This document shows positions 26,426-35,403 of a stretch of DNA of 64,000 nt, piece by piece. The stretch covers positions 5,394,001 to 5,458,000 of the forward strand of contig OY970069.1 in NCBI GenBank assembly GCA_963705325.1. The letters run 5' to 3'. This DNA is from DATARH01 sp963705325. GTDB lineage: Bacteria; Pseudomonadota; Alphaproteobacteria; ATCC43930; CGMCC-115725. Position 1 is the stretch's first letter. Each line of letters starts with the position of its first letter. Position numbers and translations under genes: made by a program. The notes below the pieces were generated by a model that was not told the DNA's origin, did not search any database, and saw only the letters and a list, made by a program, of their open reading frames with translations.

Positions 26426-27568
26426 TCAGCGGCGGTTGAACGCCGGCATTACATCCTTGGCAAACCAGCGCAGCTGCTCGATGAACTCAGCCGGCGGCAG
26501 GCCCTCGGCCCAGTGGATCATAAAATCCTCGAGGCCGGGATACTTCGCCTCGATCGACTTGATGCCGTCGATCACCTCGTCGGGGCGGCCGCAGAACCAA
26601 GCCTTCTGCTTCACCCCCTCGCGCAGCGTGGGGATCGTCGCCGGCGCACCGGGGCTGCCCCAAGTCCGGCCCTGTTCGTCGGCGTAGCGCACGAAACCGA
26701 ACGGCGCGAACCATTTGTACCGCTCGTCATGCGCGGGTTCGAGGCGGCGGATCGCCTCCTCCTGGCTGTCGGCGAGATAGATGCCAGCGCCCCACACCAT
26801 GTCCTTGCCGACCGGGCCTGACCGGCCGTGCTTCTCGCAGGCCTGGTGAAACGCCTGGACGACGTCATCGAGGATCTTCTCGCCGTTGAGCGTGACCATC
26901 GCCTTGAGACCTTTTTCGGCCATCAGCTCGATGGTGCGGCCGCTGGCGATCGGCATGAAGATCTCGACCGGCAGGTGCTTTGGCCGCGGCACCATGGTGA
27001 TCTCCTTGAGATCGTAGCCGCGATACGGCACCGGCGGCGGCGCGTCGAAATACTTGCCCTTGTGGTGGAAACTCTCCTCGTTGAAGCATTTGAGCAGGAG
27101 GTCGAGCCCCTCGACAAAGATGTCGCGATTGGCCTCTGTGTCGAGCAGCGGACCGCCGAGCGTCTCGACCTCGCGAGTGTGATAGCCGCGCCCGACCCCC
27201 ATCACCACGCGGCCGTCGGTGACGATGTCGGCCATCGCGTAATCCTCGGCGAGGCGGATCGGGTGCCACATCGGCAGGATATTGAAGCCGCAGCCGAATT
27301 TGAGCCGCTTGGTCTGCGTCGCCAGCCACAGCCCCCATTGGATCAAATTGGGGATGCACTCGTAGCCTTCGTGCTGAAAGTGATGCTCGGCAGCCCAGAA
27401 GCAGTAATAGCCGAGCTCGTCCATCACCTGCGCGACGCGCTTGGAGGTCTCGAATACCTCGCTGAGGCGCGCATTCGAATAGCGCCGGTCGTTCGCCGGG
27501 GTACCGTTGAGCCCGATATTGTCGAGGTCGATCTGGCCGACATAAAGTGCATGGAACCGCTTGATCAT
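26426..27568 (-). CDS. LLM-class flavin-dependent oxidoreductase (bacterial luciferase family)
   Basis: This 380-residue TIM-barrel monooxygenase includes FWAAEHHFQHEGYECIPN, the VVMGVGRGYHTREVE flavin-phosphate region and VEIFMPIASGRTIELMAEKG. These are features of the luciferase-like family that uses FMNH2 or F420. The ATG at 27568 gives the normal N-terminus; an upstream extension is not conserved in type. It is divergent from the frameshifted LLM gene at 27649, with 80 bp between the starts. Confidence 0.9.
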   Translation of the reverse strand: MIKRFHALYVGQIDLDNIGLNGTPANDRRYSNARLSEVFETSKRVAQVMDELGYYCFWAAEHHFQHEGYECIPNLIQWGLWLATQTKRLKFGCGFNILPMWHPIRLAEDYAMADIVTDGRVVMGVGRGYHTREVETLGGPLLDTEANRDIFVEGLDLLLKCFNEESFHHKGKYFDAPPPVPYRGYDLKEITMVPRPKHLPVEIFMPIASGRTIELMAEKGLKAMVTLNGEKILDDVVQAFHQACEKHGRSGPVGKDMVWGAGIYLADSQEEAIRRLEPAHDERYKWFAPFGFVRYADEQGRTWGSPGAPATIPTLREGVKQKAWFCGRPDEVIDGIKSIEAKYPGLEDFMIHWAEGLPPAEFIEQLRWFAKDVMPAFNRR

Positions 27569-27648
27569 TGCCCTCACCCACCATCGCGAACCGGTAATCG
27601 GCAGCATAATCGCCGCTCGGACCGCCGCAAAGCCACGGAGAAACCTCA

Positions 27649-28552
27649 ATGCAGCTTGGCGCCTCGCTCCCGGTCGGCGATATCGGGACCGGACCCACGG
27701 TCATCCGCGATTACGCACAAGCCGCGGAGGGGCTGGGGTTCTCATACCTCCTGGCGCCCGACCACGTGCTGGGCGCCAATCCCGACGGCAATTACGAAGG
27801 CCGCCGGGTCGGCACCACCGCGACCGCCTATCACGATCCGTTTGTGCTGTTCGGCTTTCTCGCCGGCTGCACCAAGGCGATCGGCTTCGCCTCAGGTGTG
27901 CTGATCCTGGCGCAGCGCCAAGCGGCGCTGGTCGCCAAACAGGCGGCGAGCCTCGATGTGCTGTGCGGCGGCAACGGGCGGTTCCGGCTCGGCATCGGGG
28001 TCGGCTGGAACGAGGTCGAGTTCACCGGGCTCGGCATGGATTTCCACACCCGCGGCGTGCGCTCGGCCGATCAGGTGCGCGTGATGCAGGCGCTGTGGGC
28101 TCAACCGCACACAACCTACCAGAGCGACTTTCACCATCTCGACGATGCTGGTATCAACCCGCGGCCCGCCTCGGGGCGGGTCCCGATCTGGTATGGCGGG
28201 CATGCCGAGGCAACGTTCCGCCGTGCGGCGCGCTACGGCGACGGGTTCATGCCGCTGGCCTATCCGCCGGGCGACCAGGCGCTGGCCGCGTTCGACAAGC
28301 TGCGCGGCCTGCTTACGCGAGAACGGGCGTGACCCGGCGAGCTTTGGGCTTGAAGTCTGGGTCTCGCCGGGAAACGGCGGGCCGGACGATTGGCGCAAGG
28401 AAATCCAGTTTTGGAAGGACGCAGGCGTAACCCACGCCACCGTCCACACCACCTATGCCAGCCCCAACCACAAGCGCATCGCCGGCAAGACCCCGACCGA
28501 GCATCTCGCCGCCATCACCGCCTACAAGGAGGCGGTAGGGGATTTGATTTAG
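27649..28552 (+). pseudogene. LLM-class flavin-dependent oxidoreductase, frameshifted near the 3' end
   Basis: Frame 1 encodes 227 residues of a TIGR03619-type F420/FMN oxidoreductase (GRFRLGIGVGWNEVEF, VPIWYGGHAEATFRRAARYG) and ends at a TGA at 28330. The normal C-terminal part (NGRDPASFGLEVWVSPG ... THATVHTTYASPNHKR) continues in frame 2 and ends at 28552. The break falls around 28310-28330, where one extra base would explain it. The gene is either recently inactivated or affected by a sequence error; the rest is intact. Confidence 0.75.
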
Positions 28553-28560
28553 GCGTTCAG

Positions 28561-28595
28561 CCCCTCTCCCGCGTGCCCCGCGTGCGGGAGAGGGG
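28561..28595. terminator. Perfect hairpin, possible terminator or repeat
   Basis: CCCCTCTCCCGC and its exact complement GCGGGAGAGGGG form a 12-bp stem with an 11-base loop, starting 8 bp after the frameshifted gene. There is no long T run. It is therefore either a factor-assisted terminator or a copy of the common CTCTCCCGC/GCGGGAGAG intergenic repeat of alphaproteobacteria. Confidence 0.55.
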
Positions 28596-28653
28596 ATTAC
28601 ACGCTACGGCACGGCTCTCTATACTGCGGCAAGCAATTCCCGGGGAGGAACCC

Positions 28654-29502
28654 ATGCCTGATACGATTACCGCCACCCGTCACGACGTACGCGTCGAGGA
28701 CGTCGAATACCAGCGCCAGGGCGGCAAGGCGATGCTGGCCCGCCTCTATCGCCCGAGCGGCACCGGGCCGTACCCGGCGGCGCTGCAGGTGCATGGCGGC
28801 GCCTGGGTCCACAAGGACCGCACCGACAACGATTTCATGGCCAGGGCCCTGGCGGAGAGCGGCATCCTCGTCGCCTCGATCGATTTCCGCATGCCGCCGG
28901 ACGGCGGCTATCCCGCCTCGCTGCAGGACATCAATCTCGGCATTCGCTGGCTGAAGGCGCGCGCCCGACTCTACGGCAGCCGGCCGGACTGGGTCGGCAG
29001 CTTTGGCACGTCGAGCGGCGGGCATCAGGTGCTGCTCGCGGCGATGCGGCCCGACGACAAGCGCTACGCCGCGCTGCCGCTGCCCGAGGCGCCGGAGATC
29101 GATGCGCGTCAGGCCTGGGTCATCTCGGGTTGGGGCGTGCTCGACCCGCTGCTGCGCTATCACCTCGCCAAGAAGGCCGGCAACACCGAATTGATGGAAA
29201 ACCATCACGCGTTCTGGGGCACCGAGGCGGCGATGAGCGAGGGCAGCATCCCGGCGATCCTCGACCGCGGCGAGAAGGTGTACCTGCCGCCGGCGCTGGT
29301 GTTTGGCGGCGATGCCGACGAGTGGGTGCCGGTCGAGGTCACCAATCGCGTCGTCGCCGGCTGGAAGAAGGCCGGCGGCGAGATCGAGGTCGAGTTCCAC
29401 AAGGGCGCCAATCACGGCTTTATGACCGGCAAGCCGGACGCACCCTATACCCGCCCGGCGCTCGACCGCATGAAAGCGTTCATCCGCAAGCACACGGCTT
29501 AG
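28654..29502 (+). CDS. Alpha/beta hydrolase (esterase/lipase, HSL-like)
   Basis: This 282-residue enzyme has the oxyanion motif ALQVHGGAWV. The nucleophile serine lies in SFGTSSGGHQ, the acid in FGGDADEWVP and the base in GANHGFMTG, so a complete triad is visible. A strong GGGGAGG lies before the ATG at 28654. It is followed by an aldolase and a binding-protein-like gene, suggesting ester cleavage in a small catabolic cluster. The substrate is unknown. Confidence 0.9.
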   Translation: MPDTITATRHDVRVEDVEYQRQGGKAMLARLYRPSGTGPYPAALQVHGGAWVHKDRTDNDFMARALAESGILVASIDFRMPPDGGYPASLQDINLGIRWLKARARLYGSRPDWVGSFGTSSGGHQVLLAAMRPDDKRYAALPLPEAPEIDARQAWVISGWGVLDPLLRYHLAKKAGNTELMENHHAFWGTEAAMSEGSIPAILDRGEKVYLPPALVFGGDADEWVPVEVTNRVVAGWKKAGGEIEVEFHKGANHGFMTGKPDAPYTRPALDRMKAFIRKHTA

Positions 29503-29511
29503 GGGGCGCAC

Positions 29512-29588
29512 CACCCCGGTGTAAGCCGGGGCCCATCCTTCAAACCTTACGAGCAGCGGATAAATGGGTCCCGGCTTTCGCCGGGGTG
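29512..29588. repeat. Intergenic palindromic repeat (CCCCGG...CCGGGG type)
   Basis: The ends CACCCCGGTGTAAGCCGGGG and CCCGGCTTTCGCCGGGGTG pair with small mismatches around an inner CCCATCC / ATGGG. A related but diverged palindrome is at 56044-56130. It fills the gap between the hydrolase and the aldolase, and its right end touches the aldolase Shine-Dalgarno sequence. Confidence 0.7.
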
Positions 29589-29598
29589 GAGGTCGGAA

Positions 29599-30393
29599 AT
29601 GAGAGAAAACCGGGTCAAGCGCATTCTTTCGGACGGCGGGCTGGCGATCGGCACTCATGTCGGCGGCATCGCCGACCCGCAGATCGTCGAGATCATCGGT
29701 CTCGCCGGGTTCGACGCCGCGTTCATCGACATGGAGCACACCAGCTTCGACCTGCGCGACATTCAGCTGATGGTGATGGCGGCCGAGCGGGTCGGCGTCA
29801 CCCCGATCGTGCGCACTCCCGGTTTTGACCCGGCCTTTATCCTCAGGCTCCTCGACATGGGCGTGCAGGGCATCCAGGTGCCGCATGTCTCGAAGGCGTC
29901 GTCCGCGCGCGAGGCGGTGGGCGCGGTGCGCTATCCGCCGCAGGGCGAGCGCGGCATGGCGGCCTCCAGCCGGGCCGCCGATTTCGGCAAGACCAAGCTC
30001 CTCGACCACATGGCCGCGTCGAACCGGGAGATCACCCTTGCCTGCATGATCGAGGACGTCGAGGCGATCGAGAATATCGACGAGATCGCCGCGGTCGAGG
30101 GCGTCGACCTGCTCGCGGTCGGTCCGTCCGATCTGTCGCGATCCTTGGGGGTGAGCGGCCATCCCGACCATCCGAAGCTGGTGGCGGCGATCGACCGGGT
30201 GCGCGACGCGGTGCGCAAGAGCAATAGTGGCGTGCGGCTGGCGTTGCCGCTCGCCCACGCCGCCTATCCGCGCAACGCCGCGCAGTTGCGCGATCTCGGC
30301 GCCGGCTACACCAATTGCGCGCCGACCCCCGAGGTGCGCTTGCTCAAGTCGCTGCAAGAACAAGCCGCCGAGGCGCGTAAGCTGCTCGGCTAA
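29599..30393 (+). CDS. HpcH/HpaI-family aldolase
   Basis: This 264-residue class II pyruvate-dependent aldolase contains FDAAFIDMEHTSFD and the GVQGIQVPHV metal-site strand. The phosphate/carboxylate loop GERGMAASSRA and LLAVGPSDLSRSLG are also visible. These enzymes split 4-hydroxy-2-oxo acids into pyruvate and an aldehyde. A GGAGG precedes the ATG. It would suit the lower end of an aromatic or sugar-acid pathway encoded around it. Confidence 0.92.
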   Translation: MRENRVKRILSDGGLAIGTHVGGIADPQIVEIIGLAGFDAAFIDMEHTSFDLRDIQLMVMAAERVGVTPIVRTPGFDPAFILRLLDMGVQGIQVPHVSKASSAREAVGAVRYPPQGERGMAASSRAADFGKTKLLDHMAASNREITLACMIEDVEAIENIDEIAAVEGVDLLAVGPSDLSRSLGVSGHPDHPKLVAAIDRVRDAVRKSNSGVRLALPLAHAAYPRNAAQLRDLGAGYTNCAPTPEVRLLKSLQEQAAEARKLLG

Positions 30394-30420
30394 TTCATCC
30401 TCAAAAACCAGGAACCCCCA

Positions 30421-31152
30421 ATGGCCGACCCGAAAATTGTTGCCGAACTCGCCCCGACCGGTGTGCTGCGCGCCGCCATCAACATGGGCAATTTCCTGCT
30501 CGTCACCGGCAAGGCGCCGAACGGCGATCCGACCGGCGTCTCGCCTGACATGGCGCTGGCGATCGGCGCGCGGCTCGGCGTACCAGTAAAGTTCCTCCCC
30601 TATGCGCGCCCAGGCGAGATCGCCGACGATGCGGAAAAGGGTCTGTGGGACATCGGTAATATCGGCGCCGAACCACAGCGCGCCGCCGTCATCAGCTTTA
30701 CCGCGGCCTATGCCGAGATCGAGGCGACCTACCTGGTGCCGGCGGGATCGCCGGTCACGGCGATTGCCGAGGTCGACCAGCCCGGAAAACGGTGCGCAGT
30801 CACCGCGCGCAGCGCCTACGGCCTGTGGCTCGAAAACAATTACAAGAACGGCGAGCTGGTGCAGTTCGACAACGCCGACGCGGCGCTCAAGGCGTTCGAC
30901 GGCGGTGGGTTCGACGCCTATGCCGGACTGCGGCCGGGCCTCATCGACGTGCAGAAGGCACGCCCCGGCTCGCGCATCCTCGACGGCCAGTTCAGCTCGG
31001 TGCAGCAGGCGGTCGGCACGCCGAAAAAGAACGCGGTCGGGTTCAAATTCCTTAAGGCCTTCGTCGAGGAAGCCAAGAAATCCGGCATGGTCGCGAGCTT
31101 CATCGAGCGTCAGGGTACCGTCGGGCGCCTGTCGGTAGCGCCGCCGGCCTGA
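30421..31152 (+). CDS. Family 3 solute-binding protein-like protein lacking a signal peptide
   Basis: This 243-residue protein has the amino-acid-binding SBP_bac_3 layout. It includes GVLRAAINMGN, PTGVSPDMALAIGARLG, WDIGNIGAEPQRA and ISFTAAYAEIEATYLVP. There is no N-terminal signal peptide or lipobox in this frame or just upstream, so it probably stays in the cytoplasm. No ABC permease or ATPase is adjacent. It may sense or sequester a pathway ligand, or the true start may be misread. Confidence 0.75.
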   Translation: MADPKIVAELAPTGVLRAAINMGNFLLVTGKAPNGDPTGVSPDMALAIGARLGVPVKFLPYARPGEIADDAEKGLWDIGNIGAEPQRAAVISFTAAYAEIEATYLVPAGSPVTAIAEVDQPGKRCAVTARSAYGLWLENNYKNGELVQFDNADAALKAFDGGGFDAYAGLRPGLIDVQKARPGSRILDGQFSSVQQAVGTPKKNAVGFKFLKAFVEEAKKSGMVASFIERQGTVGRLSVAPPA

Positions 31153-31223
31153 TCGCCGCCATCAATCTGTCATCCACCGGTTGTAGAAGCGCCACGCAGG
31201 AGCGACTACATCCGGTAAAGACC

Positions 31224-32438
31224 ATGGCGGCGGCTGATTGGGCGGCAGGGTTCTGCATCCTCGCGACAAGCATTCAGGTAGCAAGCACCGGGGTCGCCGC
31301 CTGGCGTTGCCGCGCCCGCGCCCACCACCTCCCGCCGCCCGATAATGCGCCGGCGGTGACGATCGTGCGGCCGGTCTGTGGCGTCGATGCGTTCGAGCGC
31401 GAGACATTGGAATCGAGCTTCGGCCTCGATTATCCCGACTACCGCATCATCTACTGCGCCGCGCGCGCCAGCGATCCGGCCGTGGCGTTGGTGCGCGAAC
31501 TAATCGCCGCGCATCCAGAACAGAACGCCACGTTGCTGATCGGCGACGACCGGGCGGGGTCAAACCCGAAACTCAACAACACGATCAAGGGCTTCGACGC
31601 TGCGACGACCGACTGGATCGTGATGGCCGACAGCAACGTGATGATGCCGCGCGACTACATCCAGCGCCTCTTGGCTCGCTGGCGGCTCAATAGCGGCGTC
31701 GTGGTGTCGGTGCCAATCGCGGCGCGGCCGGGGAATTTTTGGGCCGAGCTCGAATGCGCGTTCCTCAGCACCTTCCAGGCGCGCTGGGAATATGTCGCTG
31801 ACACCTTCGGCATTGGCTTCGCTCAGGGCAAGAACATGTTGTTCCGCCGCGACATCCTCGAAAAGGGCGGGGGCATCCGCGCGCTCGGGGCCGAGGTCGC
31901 CGAGGACGCGGCGACGACCAAGATGGTGCGCGCCCAGGGTCGAAAACCGCATGTAATGGACGCCCCGTTTACTCAACCGCTCGGGCCGCGGGGCGCCAGG
32001 CAGGTACTCGGAAGGCAGGTGCGATGGGCGCGGCTGCGGCGGATCACCTTCCCGGCGATGTTCCTGCCGGAGATCCTCACCGGCTCATTCCTACCGCTGA
32101 TCGCCGGGCTTTATTTTGCCGCGAGCGTCGGGCTGAGCTTGGCGCTGACCACTGCACTGCTCTGGGTGGTGTGGATTGCCGCCGAAGCGATGCTGGCGCG
32201 CTGCGCCGGTTGGCATTTCTCATGGCGGATGCCGCTCGCGATCGTGATCCGCGACCTGCTGCTGCCGGTGATGTGGGCCGATGCCTGGATCAACAACGAG
32301 GTCGTGTGGCGCGGCAGCACGGTCAGTGAAGCCCGCCCGCAGACGACGCAGTTGCGCAGCAGGCTCGCCGCGGTGCCGGCCTATGTCGCCGCGCGGCGGC
32401 TCACCAGCCGCCGTCTACGCCGATCGCTTGGCCGGTGA
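31224..32438 (+). CDS. Ceramide glucosyltransferase-like protein (GT21)
   Basis: This 404-residue processive-type GT2/GT21 enzyme has an N-terminal membrane helix and three or four C-terminal helices. The catalytic signature of glucosylceramide synthases is present: a first Asp in the ASDPAVALV region, MADSNVMM (D2), EDAATTKMV (D3) and the QxxRW motif in GRQVRWARLRR. Bacterial members glucosylate ceramides or diacylglycerol. Its 3' end overlaps the SDR gene on the other strand by 38 bp. With plcP-agt it is a second possible glycolipid route in this window. Confidence 0.85.
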   Translation: MAAADWAAGFCILATSIQVASTGVAAWRCRARAHHLPPPDNAPAVTIVRPVCGVDAFERETLESSFGLDYPDYRIIYCAARASDPAVALVRELIAAHPEQNATLLIGDDRAGSNPKLNNTIKGFDAATTDWIVMADSNVMMPRDYIQRLLARWRLNSGVVVSVPIAARPGNFWAELECAFLSTFQARWEYVADTFGIGFAQGKNMLFRRDILEKGGGIRALGAEVAEDAATTKMVRAQGRKPHVMDAPFTQPLGPRGARQVLGRQVRWARLRRITFPAMFLPEILTGSFLPLIAGLYFAASVGLSLALTTALLWVVWIAAEAMLARCAGWHFSWRMPLAIVIRDLLLPVMWADAWINNEVVWRGSTVSEARPQTTQLRSRLAAVPAYVAARRLTSRRLRRSLGR

Positions 32439-33225
32439 CGAAGGCGGCCTCGTCGGAGGCAAGGTAGGCGATCATCGAGGCGATCTCGTCTGGCTCGCCA
32501 AAGCGGCCGAGCGGAATGTCCTTCGATCTCTCCCGAAACCCGCGCTCCAGATCGTCGCCGTATTCGCGTCGGTTGGTGCTGATGGCGCGCGAGGTGCGGA
32601 TCGGGCCGGGGCAGACCGCGTTGACGGTGATGCCGAACGGCGCGAGATCGAGCGCCAGCGACTTGGTGAAGCCGACGATCGCCGCCTTTGACGCGGCATA
32701 GGTGGCACGTCGCTTGCCCGGGCGGAACGCCGCCTTCGACGAGACGCTGACGATGCGGCCCCACTTCGCCTTGCGCATCGCCGGCACCGCGGCGCGCGAC
32801 ATGAGGAACGCGCCCTTGGCGTTGACCCCCATGGTCAAATCCCAGGCGCTGACCGGGACATTCTCGATCTCGTTGCGGTCGGCGCCCTGCGGCGCGCCGG
32901 CGTTGTTGACGAGGATGTCGAGCCGCCCGTAGCGGCTGAGCACCTCGGCGACCATGCGGTTGGCATCCGCCTCCTGGCTAACGTCGCCGAGCACCGACGA
33001 GGCCTTTCCGCCGGACTTGACGATCTGCTCAACGAGAGTATCGACCCCGCCCCAATTGGCGTCGGTGTCCTCGGGGGCGTTGAACTCATTGGCGACACCG
33101 GCAGGCCGCACGTCGGAGACGACCACGGTCAATCCCTTCGCCGCCAGGGCGCGTGCGGTCGAGTTGCCGATGCCAATGGACTTACCGCAGCCGGTAATCA
33201 GCGCGACGCGTTCGGAGACCGCCAT
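32401..33225 (-). CDS. Short-chain dehydrogenase/reductase
   Basis: This 274-residue classical SDR has the dinucleotide loop TGCGKSIGIG, NNAGAPQG, the catalytic Ser in VSVSSKAAF and YAASK. The C-terminal AFVTGQAIGVDGGW is standard. The ATG at 33225 lies behind GGGAAGG. The protein is likely a 3-oxoacyl or alcohol dehydrogenase of secondary metabolism. It is tail-to-tail with the glycosyltransferase and does not share an operon with it. Confidence 0.9.
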   Translation of the reverse strand: MAVSERVALITGCGKSIGIGNSTARALAAKGLTVVVSDVRPAGVANEFNAPEDTDANWGGVDTLVEQIVKSGGKASSVLGDVSQEADANRMVAEVLSRYGRLDILVNNAGAPQGADRNEIENVPVSAWDLTMGVNAKGAFLMSRAAVPAMRKAKWGRIVSVSSKAAFRPGKRRATYAASKAAIVGFTKSLALDLAPFGITVNAVCPGPIRTSRAISTNRREYGDDLERGFRERSKDIPLGRFGEPDEIASMIAYLASDEAAFVTGQAIGVDGGW

Positions 33226-33334
33226 GACATCCTTCCCGCCTTCTTCACCGCCGGATTCGATCCGGCCCAGGAGGTTGTAAACACCCTGGCCGTGCACCGC
33301 CATATTGAAGTCGGTGTCGGTCCCGGTCGGACCT

Positions 33335-33736
33335 CTACCAGTCGGGAGTTTCGTCTTTGAGTTGGTTATAGATCGACGACCAGTCCGCCGAGTCACAGGT
33401 GCGCTCGTATCCCGCCGGAATTACCCTGCGGCGGGCATCCGCATTGACGTCAACCGCCCCGTTGCAGTTGGCGAGTTCCACCAAATACAGACACTCGTAA
33501 ACCTTCACTCCGACAACGCTTATCGGTGTTATCGAAATTCTGCACAAACCCGGGGACATTTGCGCGATCGACAATACTCCTGGCCAGGGACGGAGTTCTT
33601 CCACTGTCACCCGACCCGAGAATTTGTGCAAATACTGATTCGGCGATATGTGGATTGGTGCTGGCTGGTTAACCGGATTGACGTAATAAAATAATCCAAG
33701 CGTTATCAACATAAGATGATATCTGTACTTAATCAT
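33335..33736 (-). CDS. Putative small exported protein of unknown function
   Basis: The frame from 33736 encodes 133 residues with a basic start and a hydrophobic core (MIKYRYHLMLITLGLFYYV), likely a signal peptide or anchor. Several cysteines follow. The open frame continues upstream to 33916, but that part is not signal-like. The 5' region (about 33690-33780) is markedly AT-rich compared with the surroundings, suggesting foreign origin. No family was recognised. Confidence 0.4.
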   Translation of the reverse strand: MIKYRYHLMLITLGLFYYVNPVNQPAPIHISPNQYLHKFSGRVTVEELRPWPGVLSIAQMSPGLCRISITPISVVGVKVYECLYLVELANCNGAVDVNADARRRVIPAGYERTCDSADWSSIYNQLKDETPDW

Positions 33737-34112
33737 AAAAATATATTTGCATTTATTTATAGATATCACCTCATGCCCCATCACAAAATTCCTATCGCAA
33801 CGCAAATAGGCCCCGCACGGCGCCAGCACAGAGTGAAGGTGCGCAAGTTCATAGATGCTATATTGCGACGATGAGAGGCCTTGACTTAGATCATCTGTAA
33901 TTCTGGCAGAATTCATTCAAATGAATGAACAGACTACAAGACGCCGAGCCGTATACCCTTGCTTTGCCTTGTCCACGGCCCCTATGAGCCGATCCGACCG
34001 ACCGGATAAGCGAGCCGCGTCACCGCGGCAGAGCGCGGGGTCCGCACGGGAATTGAAATGTCGCGGAAATGCGGGAGCCGCAAACAGCCAAGCGGCCCAG
34101 CGGCCCTTCCGA
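33737..34112. other. Non-coding stretch
   Basis: No convincing gene is seen here. The left part is AT-rich and probably holds the promoter of the small exported protein. The right part is the 3' flank of the VOC gene. Plus-strand frames through it lack codon bias and are antisense to real genes further on. Confidence 0.5.
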
Positions 34113-34508
34113 TTATTCGCGCGGTGGCGCGTAACCTTTGGGCGCTTCCTGCATCAGCGCCAAGGTATGGCCGTCGGGGTCTGCGAAAAACGCCATCCAC
34201 AGATCGTGGTCGTCCATCTTGGCGATCAGATGCGGCGGACCGTCAAAGCGAACGCCGCGCCGGGTCAGCTCGCGAACCGCGAGCGCGATGTCATGACAGA
34301 TGAAATAGAGCGGCGAGCCGGGATTGACGTTTGCGGGATCGCTCGCCTTTTCGAGCAGCAACCGGACGCCGGCGCAGTCGAAAAAGGTGAGATCGCCAAA
34401 GCGGTAGAGATGCCGCAGCCCTAATAGGTCGCGGTAGAACGTCTCGGCGCGGTCAACATCGGCGACCGCCAAGGCAATTTGGCCAATGCGGTTGAGCGCA
34501 AACGCCAT
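34113..34508 (-). CDS. VOC (glyoxalase/bleomycin-resistance) family protein
   Basis: This 131-residue protein has two beta-alpha-beta-beta-beta units. Metal-site residues are visible in IGQIALAVADVDRAETFYRD, LYFICHDI and FFADPDGHTLALMQE. The family includes glyoxalases, ring-cleavage dioxygenases and resistance proteins. It is the third gene of an operon behind two TauD-like dioxygenases, with 2 bp between its start and the previous stop. A role in the same oxidation pathway is inferred. Confidence 0.87.
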   Translation of the reverse strand: MAFALNRIGQIALAVADVDRAETFYRDLLGLRHLYRFGDLTFFDCAGVRLLLEKASDPANVNPGSPLYFICHDIALAVRELTRRGVRFDGPPHLIAKMDDHDLWMAFFADPDGHTLALMQEAPKGYAPPRE

Positions 34509-34510
34509 TG

Positions 34511-35398
34511 TCAGACGGGCTTCGTACCCTTGAGCTGGGTGCGGTGCATGAGGCGCCGGGTCGACGGATCGAACGCGTCGCGGCGGTGCATCGCGCAGCG
34601 ATTGTCCCACCACACGAGGTCGCCCACCCGCCATTCCTGGGTCCAGGTGTAGCGCGGCCGAACCATGTGATCCCAGAGTTCGTCGAGCAGCTCCTCGCTG
34701 TCGGCGACCGAAAGGCCAAGCACGTAAGCGTTGATGCGTCGGCCGAGGAACAGCGACTTCTTGCCGGTCTCGGGATGCGTGCGCACCATCGGCTGGTGCG
34801 CGCCGGGCACCTTGGACACGTCCTCGACGGTCTCGAAACCCTTATGCGCTTTGCCGCCCGACGAGTGTGTGGCGGCATGAACCATCATGCGGCCGTCGAT
34901 CCGGGTCTTCAGCCGCTCGGGCAGATCGTCATAGGCGCTGTAGCAGTTGAGGAAGCTGGTGGCACCGCCGGCGCTCGGCGGTGGGCATTCCAATGAGCGC
35001 AGCAGGCTGGCGGCCGGCGGTATATCGACGAACGAGCTGTCGGTGTGCCAGAACGCCTCGCCGTCACCCAAGCCGCCGATCGCCTTACCGTCCTCGATGA
35101 TGTTGGAGATCACCGAAATCTCCGGCGGGATTTGGCTGCGCCGGCCGTCGGTCTGGGTGCTGACCCCGTATTTCATCTCAATCAGCTTGGCCGGGTTGAA
35201 CTCGAGCTCGCCGAATTGACGGGTGAACGCCATGTGCTGTGCGTCGGTCATCGGCGCGCCGCGGAAGCGCAGCACGAGGTTGTCGAGCCAGGCCTTGCGG
35301 ATCGCGTCGCGGTCTTGCGTGCTGAGCGGCTCGCGGATGTCGACCCCGGTGATGTCCGCGCCGCAGCCTGCGGCGAAAGGGGAGACTTGCACGCTCAT
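34511..35398 (-). CDS. TauD/TfdA-family Fe(II)/2-oxoglutarate dioxygenase
   Basis: This 295-residue enzyme has the HxD iron motif in EAFWHTDSSF. The distal His is in WWDNRCAMHRRD, followed by an Arg for 2-oxoglutarate (TRRLMHRTQ). The family hydroxylates taurine, 2,4-D and related acids or esters. It lies 5 bp after a paralogous dioxygenase, with which it shares layout but limited identity. A heteromeric or sequential role is possible; the substrate is not known. Confidence 0.9.
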   Translation of the reverse strand: MSVQVSPFAAGCGADITGVDIREPLSTQDRDAIRKAWLDNLVLRFRGAPMTDAQHMAFTRQFGELEFNPAKLIEMKYGVSTQTDGRRSQIPPEISVISNIIEDGKAIGGLGDGEAFWHTDSSFVDIPPAASLLRSLECPPPSAGGATSFLNCYSAYDDLPERLKTRIDGRMMVHAATHSSGGKAHKGFETVEDVSKVPGAHQPMVRTHPETGKKSLFLGRRINAYVLGLSVADSEELLDELWDHMVRPRYTWTQEWRVGDLVWWDNRCAMHRRDAFDPSTRRLMHRTQLKGTKPV

Positions 35399-35403
35399 CG
35401 CCG

